Source: Oscillospiraceae bacterium
Lineage (GTDB): Bacteria > Bacillota > Clostridia > Oscillospirales > Oscillospiraceae
NCBI GenBank assembly: GCA_902766215.1
Contig: CACXCV010000081.1
Location: 1 to 11,519, forward strand
Direction of reading: 5' to 3'
DNA length: 11,519 nt
A program made the position numbers and the translations under genes. The notes below the pieces were generated by a model, which saw only the letters and a list, made by a program, of their open reading frames with translations, ran no database searches and was not told the origin of the DNA. Below are positions 1 to 5,727 of this stretch, piece by piece (position 1 is the first letter of the stretch; each line of letters begins with the position of its first letter).

Positions 1-1276
1 AGGCCGGATCGCCCGCGATCCGCGCCAACAGATCGTTCTCGGCGCCCTCCTCCTTCACCGCGCGGCCGGCCTCCATTGAGTGCCGCCGGATCCGCTCGTG
101 CAGCTCCTGCCGGTCTCCGACGCGCTTCACGGCGTCCATCAGGATGTTCTCGGTGGCCATGAAGGGCAGCTCCTCGTTGAGGTGCTTTTCAATGACCTTT
201 TCATACACCTTCATACCGGACACCACGTTCTGGTAGATCCGCAGAATGGCGTCGGTGGCCAAAAAGGCCTCCGGGATGCTGATGCGCTTGTTGGCCGAGT
301 CGTCCAGCGTGCGCTCGAACCACTGGGTATAGGCGGTCACGGCCGGGTTGATGCTGTCGGCAATCACATAGCGCGCCAGCGAGCAGATGCGCTCGGAGCG
401 CATGGGGTTGCGCTTATAGGGCATGGCGGACGAGCCGATCTGCTTGCCCTCAAAGGGCTCCTCCACCTCCTTGAGGTGGCTGAGCAGGCGCAGGTCGGTG
501 GCAAACTTGCCGGCGCTCTGGGCAATACCCGACAGCGCGGCCAGCACCATGGCGTCCACCTTGCGGGAATAGGTCTGGCCCGACACCGGTACCACGCCGT
601 CAAAGCCCATCTCGGCGGCAATCTTCTGCTCCATCCGGCGAATTTTTTCCTGGTCGCCGTCGAACAGCTCCATAAAGCTGGCCTGGGTGCCGGTCGTTCC
701 CTTGCTGCCCAGCAGCTTCATGCTGTCGATGCGGTGGTTCAGCTCGTCCAGGTCCATCAGCAGATCATTCATCCACAGGGTAGCGCGCTTGCCCACGGTC
801 ACCAGCTGCGCCGGCTGAAAGTGGGTAAAGCCCAGCGTGGGAACCGCCTTATACCGGTCGGCAAACCGTGCCAGGCGGTCGATGACGTTAACCAGCTGCC
901 GGCGGATGAGCACCAGTCCCTCGCGCATCAGGATCAGGTCGGTGTTGTCGCCCACATAGCAGCTGGTGGCGCCCAGGTGAATAATCGGCTTGGCCGTGGG
1001 GCACTGGTCGCCATAGGCATGGATGTGCGCCATCACGTCGTGGCGCAGCTCTTTTTCATACCGAGCCGCAGCCTCATAGTCCACCTCGTCCCGGTGGGCC
1101 TCCATCTCGTCAATCTGCTGCTGGGTAATGGGCAGGCCCAGCTCCATCTCGGCCCGGGCCAGGGCAATCCACAGGGCGTGCCAGGTGACAAACTTGCGGT
1201 CGGGCGAGAACAGGTGCAGCATCTCCGGGCTGGCATAGCGCGAGGAAAGCGGGCTTTCATAGATATCCGTTGACAT
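1..1276 (-). CDS. purB: Adenylosuccinate lyase, C-terminus cut off by window edge
   Basis: Cytosolic fumarate-releasing lyase acting twice in purine synthesis: SAICAR to AICAR, and adenylosuccinate to AMP. The frame runs open from an ATG at 1276 to the left edge, giving 425 residues; family members of this type are about 470-480, so roughly the last 50 are missing. Visible hallmarks are RHDVMAH (about residues 78-84), HLGATSCYVGD (100-110), THFQPAQ (151-157) and the fumarate lyase signature GSSAMPYKRNP (281-291), which forms the mobile catalytic loop. The start is fixed by AAGGAG seven bases upstream. It lies downstream of the aminotransferase on the same strand, separated by 77 bp that contain a terminator-like hairpin. 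No other purine gene is in view. Identification is firm; the end cannot be seen. Confidence 0.96.
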   Translation of the reverse strand, partial: MSTDIYESPLSSRYASPEMLHLFSPDRKFVTWHALWIALARAEMELGLPITQQQIDEMEAHRDEVDYEAAARYEKELRHDVMAHIHAYGDQCPTAKPIIHLGATSCYVGDNTDLILMREGLVLIRRQLVNVIDRLARFADRYKAVPTLGFTHFQPAQLVTVGKRATLWMNDLLMDLDELNHRIDSMKLLGSKGTTGTQASFMELFDGDQEKIRRMEQKIAAEMGFDGVVPVSGQTYSRKVDAMVLAALSGIAQSAGKFATDLRLLSHLKEVEEPFEGKQIGSSAMPYKRNPMRSERICSLARYVIADSINPAVTAYTQWFERTLDDSANKRISIPEAFLATDAILRIYQNVVSGMKVYEKVIEKHLNEELPFMATENILMDAVKRVGDRQELHERIRRHSMEAGRAVKEEGAENDLLARIAGDPA

Positions 1277-1305
1277 AGTGATTCTCCTTTACATCTCTGT
1301 ACAGT

Positions 1306-1349
1306 AAAAAAGCACGGTAAAGCGCAGCGTTACCTGCGCTTTGCCGTGC
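1306..1349 (-). terminator. Intrinsic terminator after the aminotransferase gene
   Basis: On the minus strand a 16-bp stem (arms 1334-1349 and 1312-1327, one C-A mismatch) with a six-base loop is followed by six T residues (1311-1306). It begins four bases after the aminotransferase stop codon and ends 29 bp before the purB start, so it should end the aminotransferase transcript or attenuate read-through into purB. Confidence 0.85.
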
Positions 1350-1353
1350 GGAT

Positions 1354-2547
1354 TTATGCGTTTTTCAGGAACGCCTCCAGGCGGTCCATGCCGGCGTTGA
1401 TGGTGTCAACGCCGACTGCATAGCTCAGTCGGACAAATTCCGGCGCGGCAAACCCTGTACATGGTACCACAGCCACATGGCCGCGGTCAAGGAACACGCC
1501 GGCAAAATCATCCGCGTTTTCAATTTTCACGCCATACAGCTCCTGCCCGATCAGCTGGCGCAGATTCATCATGACATAAAACGCGCCCTCGGGCTTGAGA
1601 CAGCTGACCCCAGGGATGGCGTTAATGCGGCTGACAATCAGGTTTCGCCGCTGCTCAAAGGCCTGGCGCATCACCTCGGTCTGATCCTGCGGGCCGCGCA
1701 GGGCCTCCACCGCGCCCCACTGGGCAAAGGTGGCCGGCGCGCCGGTGGAGTGGCTGACAAAGTTGCTCATGGCACGGGTCAGTTCCTCGTTGGCCATGGT
1801 ATAGCCTATGCGCCAGCCCGTCATGGAATAGGCCTTGGACACGCCGTTGATCACCAGCGTGCGCTGCTTGATCTCCTCGCCCAGCGTAGCCATGGACACG
1901 GCCTTGTTGCCGTCGTAGACCAGGCAATAATAAATCTCGTCAGAAATTATATACAGGTCATGCCGGACGCAGACCTCTGCCAGCGCCAGCAGCTCCTCGC
2001 GGCTGTAGATCATGCCGCTGGGGTTCGACGGGCTGTTGAGACACAGGCACTTGGTCCGGGGTGTAATAGCCGCCTCCAGCTGCTCGGGCGTGATCTTGAA
2101 CCGCTGTGCCTCGTCCGCTCGGACCACCACCGGCACGCCGCCGCACATGGCAATCATCTCGGCATAGCTGACCCAATACGGCGCCGGAAGGACTACCTCG
2201 TCGCCCGGATCAAGCAGCACCGAAAATGCAATAAACAGATTGTGCTTTGCACCGCTGGCAATGAGCACGTTGGCCGGCGTGTATGAAATATGACAGTCTT
2301 CTTTCATTCTGTCGCAGACTGCTGCTTTCAGCTCCGGCAGGCCGGAGGCCGGCGTATACTTTGTTTTCCCCTCATGCAGTGCGCGCACTGCTGCCTCGAC
2401 AATGTGGCTTGGGGTTGGAAAATCCGGCTCACCAGCGCCGAAACCCACAACATCCAGCCCTTTTGCCCTCATTTCCTTGTACATCGAGTCAATCGCCAGC
2501 GTCGTTGACGCGTGGACATTTTTTGCCATGGCAGAAATAGGTTTCAT
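1354..2547 (-). CDS. Class I PLP-dependent aminotransferase, aspartate aminotransferase type (AspB-like)
   Basis: Fold-type I pyridoxal-phosphate aminotransferase, probably moving the amino group between aspartate or a related amino acid and 2-oxoglutarate in the cytosol. Counting from the ATG at 2547 (397 residues), it shows GFGAGEPDFPTP near residue 35, SNPSG with the PLP-contacting Asn at about 175, DEIYY with the pyridine-binding Asp at about 203, SKAYSMTGWRIGY with the Schiff-base Lys at about 238, and FVRLSYA with the substrate-carboxylate Arg at about 373. A GTG 21 bases upstream would give a 404-residue form. I prefer the ATG because AAAGGA lies ten bases before it, overlapping the extension, and family members start close to here. 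It is monocistronic by appearance, with its own promoter at 2583-2611 and terminator at 1306-1349. Exact substrate (Asp, prephenate or another) cannot be told from sequence alone. Confidence 0.93.
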   Translation of the reverse strand: MKPISAMAKNVHASTTLAIDSMYKEMRAKGLDVVGFGAGEPDFPTPSHIVEAAVRALHEGKTKYTPASGLPELKAAVCDRMKEDCHISYTPANVLIASGAKHNLFIAFSVLLDPGDEVVLPAPYWVSYAEMIAMCGGVPVVVRADEAQRFKITPEQLEAAITPRTKCLCLNSPSNPSGMIYSREELLALAEVCVRHDLYIISDEIYYCLVYDGNKAVSMATLGEEIKQRTLVINGVSKAYSMTGWRIGYTMANEELTRAMSNFVSHSTGAPATFAQWGAVEALRGPQDQTEVMRQAFEQRRNLIVSRINAIPGVSCLKPEGAFYVMMNLRQLIGQELYGVKIENADDFAGVFLDRGHVAVVPCTGFAAPEFVRLSYAVGVDTINAGMDRLEAFLKNA

Positions 2548-2582
2548 AGCAGGCAGATCCTTTCTCACAGCCGTTTTGCATT

Positions 2583-2611
2583 ATTATATTCCGTTTCCTG
2601 CAAAAAGGCAA
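2583..2611 (-). promoter_or_regulatory. Sigma-A promoter of the aminotransferase gene
   Basis: On the minus strand the -35 element TTGCCT (2611-2606) and a perfect -10 element TATAAT (2588-2583) are separated by exactly 17 bp. Transcription would begin near 2576, leaving a leader of about 30 bases before the ATG at 2547, too short for a riboswitch. Confidence 0.85.
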
Positions 2612-2699
2612 GGAGAATTCTGAATACATCCCCGCGTTATTTGACGCTGGTCGTTGGTAATCCTGCACGAAGCCTCATTTTTCGTCAAGCTGCGGCAGC

Positions 2700-2740
2700 A
2701 AAAGGGACTCCGCCCCGCAATCCTGCGGGGGCAGAGTCCC
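2700..2740 (-). terminator. Intrinsic terminator after coaX
   Basis: A GC-rich hairpin (arms about 2725-2740 and 2704-2719, with one bulge and one wobble pair) lies 15 bp past the coaX stop. On the minus strand it is followed by TTTT (2703-2700). The T run is short, so termination may be partial. Confidence 0.75.
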
Positions 2741-2755
2741 CCTCCCAGCCGGCGC

Positions 2756-3529
2756 TCAGGCCTCCTGGTGCCGCTGGTACATGGCCCGCAGGCCATCGAG
2801 AATCAAAAATGAATCCTGAATGTCAATGCAGTCCGTCTCCTGCGCGACCAGCTTGGACAGGCCGCCGGTGGCCACCACATGCGCATACGGCTCGTTCATC
2901 TCGCGGCGGATGCGCGAGACCAAGTATTCGATGTTGCCCACATAGCCGGCCACCACGCCCGCCTGCATCTGCGTAACCGTGTTCATGCCCAGCGCCTGCT
3001 TGGGCATCGCCAGCTCCACCCTGGGCAGCATGGCCGCCCGGGCAGTCAGCGCATCCATCGTCACGCGCAGACCGGTGCCGATGGTGCCGCCCAGATAGAC
3101 TCCCTTGGCCGAAATGGCATCGATGGTCGTGGCGGTGCCAAAGTCGATGACGATCACCGGCGCGCCGTATTTCTCAATCGCCGCCACGCATGCCACTGCC
3201 CGGTCGGCGCCCAGATGCTCTTTGGTTTCGATGGCATAGGGCAGCTGGGGAATCAGGTCTGTCCCCACCACCAGCGGCGCGTGCGCAAAATACTTGATGC
3301 AGGCGCTGGTCAGCGAGTACATCACCTGCGGCACCACCGAGGCGATGACCACATCCTCCACCTGCTTCGGCTCCAGGCCGAAGCGCAGAAAGTATTCACT
3401 GGCCATCAGGCCGATTTCGTCCGAGGTCGCCTGCCCGTCGGTGCGCAGGCGGAAGGAGCCGATCATCTCCTCCCCGCGGAAGATGGCAAACACCATGTTG
3501 GTGTTGCCCACGTCAATTGTCAGAAGCAT
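2756..3529 (-). CDS. coaX: Type III pantothenate kinase
   Basis: Phosphorylates pantothenate to 4'-phosphopantothenate, the first step of coenzyme A synthesis, in the cytosol. The type III (CoaX) enzymes belong to the ASKHA superfamily and are feedback-resistant to CoA. The 257 residues match the family length. Motifs are the N-terminal phosphate loop DVGNTN (6-11), GADR (107-110) with the pantothenate-site Asp, DFGTATTID (129-137), GGTIGTG (147-153) and TGGLS (221-225). The ATG at 3529 has AAAGGAG seven bases upstream, and that ribosome binding site lies inside the last codons of the preceding gene, which overlaps by 10 bp, so translation is probably coupled. The more usual clostridial neighbours birA and dus are absent here; instead the partner is a metallophosphoesterase. 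Confidence 0.96.
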   Translation of the reverse strand: MLLTIDVGNTNMVFAIFRGEEMIGSFRLRTDGQATSDEIGLMASEYFLRFGLEPKQVEDVVIASVVPQVMYSLTSACIKYFAHAPLVVGTDLIPQLPYAIETKEHLGADRAVACVAAIEKYGAPVIVIDFGTATTIDAISAKGVYLGGTIGTGLRVTMDALTARAAMLPRVELAMPKQALGMNTVTQMQAGVVAGYVGNIEYLVSRIRREMNEPYAHVVATGGLSKLVAQETDCIDIQDSFLILDGLRAMYQRHQEA

Positions 3530-4002
3530 GTGTTTTCTCCTTTCAGGACATGCAGCGAGCAGTGCGGCACGCCCTGTTCAATCTCGATCAGCGCATAGTT
3601 AGGCTGCCGCTGGCAGCTGCCGGGATTCACCAGCCACAGGCCGCCCTCGCGCTGGCAATAAGGCTGGTGCGTATGGCCAAAGGCGGCAACCTGTGCCCCC
3701 GCCTCCTCTGCAGCCAGCTGAAGGCGAAGCAGGCCCCACTTGACATTGTGCTTGTGGCCGTGGGTGTAATAAATCCGGCATCCCTCCACCGCCATGATGC
3801 CGATGCACTCCGGTCCGCACTTGTGGTCGCAGTTGCCGGGCACCCAGGCCAGCCGCAGGGATGGAAACAGCGCCTGCAGGCGGCGGGCATCCGTCTCCAG
3901 GTCGCCCAGATGAATCACCCGGTCTGGCCGCTCAGCCTCGATGATGCGCCGGGCCAGCTCCAGATTGCCGTGCGAGTCAGAGAGCAAAAGAATTCTCTGC
4001 AA
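3520..4002 (-). CDS. YfcE/MJ0936-family metallophosphoesterase
   Basis: Small two-metal phosphodiesterase of the calcineurin-like superfamily (Metallophos_2 type). All metal-binding motifs are present: DSHGN (Asp9, His11), GDLE (Asp34), GNCDH (Asn57), THGH (His81, His83) and GHTH (His110, His112). With a TTG start at 4002 the protein is 160 residues, the normal length for the family, and begins MQRILLLSDSHGN, the usual opening beta strand. A GTG start at 4077 would add 25 residues unlike the family; the TTG is preferred because GAGGGAGG lies ten bases upstream. It is the first gene of a pair with coaX (10-bp overlap). Family members hydrolyse assorted phosphodiesters in vitro; the physiological substrate is unknown. 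No convincing sigma-A promoter was found in the 64 bp before the divergent gene. Confidence 0.9.
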   Translation of the reverse strand: MQRILLLSDSHGNLELARRIIEAERPDRVIHLGDLETDARRLQALFPSLRLAWVPGNCDHKCGPECIGIMAVEGCRIYYTHGHKHNVKWGLLRLQLAAEEAGAQVAAFGHTHQPYCQREGGLWLVNPGSCQRQPNYALIEIEQGVPHCSLHVLKGENTCF

Positions 4003-4010
4003 TTTTTCTG

Positions 4011-4039
4011 AACCTCCCTCGGATTGGCCGCATAGAATG
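4011..4039 (+). promoter_or_regulatory. Possible sporulation-type (sigma-K/E-like) promoter, tentative
   Basis: AACC at 4011-4014, a 16-bp spacer, then CATAGAATG at 4031-4039 resembles the Bacillus sigma-K pattern mACm-16-CATAnnnTA with one mismatch. No good sigma-A pair was seen in the same region: TAGAAT at 4033 lacks a -35. The motif is short and can occur by chance. Confidence 0.25.
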
Positions 4040-4069
4040 GATAGAAGCACTGGAAAAGGAGGAGATATG

Positions 4070-4297
4070 ATGGACACCAGTCAACTGACCCCTCAGCTGC
4101 AGGCCCTCCTGCAGTCGCCCGAAGCCCAGCAGCTGCGCCAGCTGCTGCTGCGCAGCAGCAGCAGTACCGTGCAGCAAGCGGCGCAGGCCATGCAGCGCGG
4201 CGATGAATCCGAAGCCAGAGCGCTGCTGGCGCCGCTGCTGCAGGATGCGCAGACAGCCGAGCTGCTGGGCCGCCTGTCCGCCAAAGGGGGCGTATAG
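4070..4297 (+). CDS. Small glutamine-rich helical protein, unknown function
   Basis: A 75-residue protein I cannot assign to a named family. It is rich in Gln, Leu, Ala and Ser and looks all-helical, with no membrane segment or cysteine. Near the N-terminus LQALLQSP (10-17) matches the pattern L-x-A-[LI]-L-x-x-P also present near the start of the next protein, which suggests a shared short domain. A serine run (29-32) is encoded by a CTG/CAG palindrome. AAGGAGG at 4056-4062 is seven bases from the ATG at 4070; an adjacent in-frame ATG at 4067 would be only four bases away. It is the first of three closely spaced genes, and the strong ribosome binding site and 2-bp gap to the next gene argue that it is real. 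It resembles small hypothetical proteins I recall from clostridial genomes, but this is recollection, not a search. Confidence 0.75.
   Translation: MDTSQLTPQLQALLQSPEAQQLRQLLLRSSSSTVQQAAQAMQRGDESEARALLAPLLQDAQTAELLGRLSAKGGV
4141..4162. repeat. 22-bp perfect palindrome of CTG/CAG triplets
   Basis: GCTGCTGCTGC is followed at once by its exact reverse complement, inside the first gene of the small-protein cassette. It encodes part of a Leu-Arg-Ser run and could form a hairpin or slip during replication. Confidence 0.85.
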
Positions 4298-4299
4298 CA

Positions 4300-4689
4300 T
4301 TGGATGGAATGGAGCAGAAGCTGGGCGCAATCCTCTCCGACCCGGCCAGCATGAGCAAAATCATGGAGCTGGCCAAGGGCCTGGGGCTCAACCCGCCGGG
4401 CCAGCCCAGCCAGCCGGACCCGCCCGGCCTGCCGGCCGCCGAGGCATCCGGCCCCGCGCAGCCCGGTCCAAGGCCGGCCATGCCCGACCTGCAGCTGCCG
4501 CAGGCGGCGGCACTGGGCTCGCTGTTTTCCGCCATGGGCGGCCAGGGCCCGGATGACAAGCAGACTGCCCTGCTCAAGGCGCTGCGGCCCTATCTGCGCC
4601 CGGAGCGCCAGGACCGGCTGGACAAAGCCATCCAGACCGCCCGCATGGTCAAGGCGGCAAAGCAGGCCATGAAACAGTTTTCGCTGTGA
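4300..4689 (+). CDS. Small protein with proline-rich linker between two helical segments, unknown function
   Basis: A 129-residue protein with three parts: an N-terminal helical segment (about 4-30) containing LGAILSDP, which fits the same L-x-A-[LI]-L-x-x-P pattern as the preceding gene; a Pro/Gly/Ala-rich, probably disordered linker (31-67); and a C-terminal, strongly basic helical segment (85-129) with LLKALRPYLRPERQDRLDKA and several Lys/Arg. No membrane segment, no cysteine, no catalytic motif. The TTG at 4300 is two bases past the previous stop and has a GGGGG run nine bases upstream; an in-frame ATG at 4309 is the alternative start. Its position, spacing and direction place it in one operon with its two neighbours. 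I do not assign a function; a scaffold or membrane-associated role is only a guess. Confidence 0.78.
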   Translation: MDGMEQKLGAILSDPASMSKIMELAKGLGLNPPGQPSQPDPPGLPAAEASGPAQPGPRPAMPDLQLPQAAALGSLFSAMGGQGPDDKQTALLKALRPYLRPERQDRLDKAIQTARMVKAAKQAMKQFSL

Positions 4690-4698
4690 GGTGAGACA

Positions 4699-4974
4699 AT
4701 GTATAACCGCTATATCCCCTCCGACGACGGAACCTATCGCCGCCAGCGGGTCGAAACCGGCGCGGCATCCGGCCCCCCTGCCGGGCCTCCCCCGGCGCCC
4801 ATGCCGCCCGCGCCGCGTCCGCCGCAGCCGTCACAGCCGTCGCCTCCACGGGACTCCAGCCGCCTGGACACCGACGAGCTGCTGCTGGTTGTCATTCTGA
4901 TGCTGTTATTATTAGACGATCAGGACGAAGACATGGTCATCCTGATCGCCGCGTTGGCTTTTTTAATTCTCTGA
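4699..4974 (+). CDS. Small protein with proline-rich middle and hydrophobic-acidic-hydrophobic tail, unknown function
   Basis: A 91-residue protein. It opens MYNRYIPSDDGTYRR, continues through a very proline-rich stretch (about 25-51), and ends with a hydrophobic block (61-72), the acidic hexapeptide DDQDED (73-78) and a second hydrophobic block (79-91) reaching the C-terminus. Each block is 12-13 residues, short for a normal transmembrane helix, so the tail may insert as a re-entrant hairpin or self-assemble. The two blocks share VIL[MI] and the DNA repeats GTCATYCTGAT 45 bases apart, suggesting an internal duplication. GAGGTG five bases before the ATG, overlapping the previous stop, supports the start. 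Third gene of the cassette; its 3' end overlaps the convergent gene by 12 bp. I recall similar short tails in clostridial hypothetical proteins, without a known role. Confidence 0.8.
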   Translation: MYNRYIPSDDGTYRRQRVETGAASGPPAGPPPAPMPPAPRPPQPSQPSPPRDSSRLDTDELLLVVILMLLLLDDQDEDMVILIAALAFLIL

Positions 4975-5721
4975 GGCTGCCCCCGGCAGTTCAAACGGCG
5001 CGTTGTATGCCTCGTCGCCCGGCAGGAGCCGCTCCACGCTCTCCTGCTGCATGCGATAGACCATCGCGCCGTTTTCCTCTGCCACGGCGCGCACCAGCAG
5101 GCCCGTTTCCACGTCGATCCAGCAGGTAACCGTGCGATCCTCGCCCCGGTCCCACTTGATGTACAGACACGTGGTCTGGTTCGAGCCGGCCAGCGTGGCA
5201 TACGCCGCGTCCAGGATCCTGGCCGCAGACGTCAGGTGCAGATAGTCCGGGATCCCCGCCAGGTCCCACGCAGAGGGCCGCTGCTCCGGCAGAGAAACCG
5301 GCGCCTCGCTGTCATACCAGACCCAGCCCTCGTCCCGGCGCAGCAGAAACTGCTCCACCGCGCCGTCCGGACCGGTGCAGCACAGCTTTTGCTCGTCGCC
5401 GCGTCGCCACAGCTCCGCCGTGCGCACCGCGCTGCCGTCCGCCCAGAAATATTCCTGCGTCAGCACCTGGTGATACGCCTCCAGCGGGGTGATCGATTCC
5501 AGCACGCGCTGCACGTTTTCCGGCGTGACATCCGCCAGCAGGTCGGACTCATCCGGCAGATCCGGCTGGTCAGACGGGATAACGGAATAGTCCGGCAGAG
5601 CAATGTGGCTGGCCTCGTCCGGCTCGTTGATCAGATAATAGCAGAGGACAATCACAACCAGCGTTAAAATTCCGGCGGCGGCAATCATCAGCGCCGTTTT
5701 AATTGTTTTCTGCTCTTTCAT
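4963..5721 (-). CDS. Membrane-anchored extracytoplasmic protein, unknown function
   Basis: A 252-residue protein with a short positively charged N-terminus, one transmembrane segment (about 9-31), an acidic, proline-containing stalk (about 33-65) and a soluble domain outside the membrane (about 66-250). The Cys inside the membrane segment is preceded by Ile-Val-Leu, not a lipobox, so it is not an evident lipoprotein. The domain has alternating beta-like strands, for example TVTCWIDVETGLLVRAVAEE, reminiscent of LolA/LppX-like folds, but this is only a pattern impression. The ATG at 5721 lies 6 bp past the wecB stop; AGGAG is 11 bases from it and 5 bases from an in-frame TTG at 5727, which is an equally possible start. 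It is the last gene of the trpS-tagO-wecB run, so a cell-envelope role is plausible. I do not recognise it. Confidence 0.85.
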   Translation of the reverse strand: MKEQKTIKTALMIAAAGILTLVVIVLCYYLINEPDEASHIALPDYSVIPSDQPDLPDESDLLADVTPENVQRVLESITPLEAYHQVLTQEYFWADGSAVRTAELWRRGDEQKLCCTGPDGAVEQFLLRRDEGWVWYDSEAPVSLPEQRPSAWDLAGIPDYLHLTSAARILDAAYATLAGSNQTTCLYIKWDRGEDRTVTCWIDVETGLLVRAVAEENGAMVYRMQQESVERLLPGDEAYNAPFELPGAASEN

Positions 5722-5727
5722 GGACAA

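Noticed and set aside
80..1273. 397-codon plus-strand open frame opposite purB
   Set aside because: The minus strand encodes a clear adenylosuccinate lyase with its ribosome binding site; the opposite frame has no motif and is a codon-bias shadow.
1938..1960. TATAAT-like sequence on the minus strand inside the aminotransferase gene
   Set aside because: It encodes the conserved YIISDE strand, and no acceptable -35 element lies 16-18 bp upstream.
2612..2699. TTGACG and CGTCAA inverted arms (2641-2646 and 2683-2688) between coaX and the aminotransferase gene
   Set aside because: The arms are only six bases and 36 bp apart; as a minus-strand -35 it pairs with a poor -10 (CAGGAT), while a much better promoter lies at 2583-2611.
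4003..4077. 25-codon upstream extension of the metallophosphoesterase from a GTG
   Set aside because: The added residues do not resemble the family, and the TTG at 4002 has GAGGGAGG upstream and gives the normal length.
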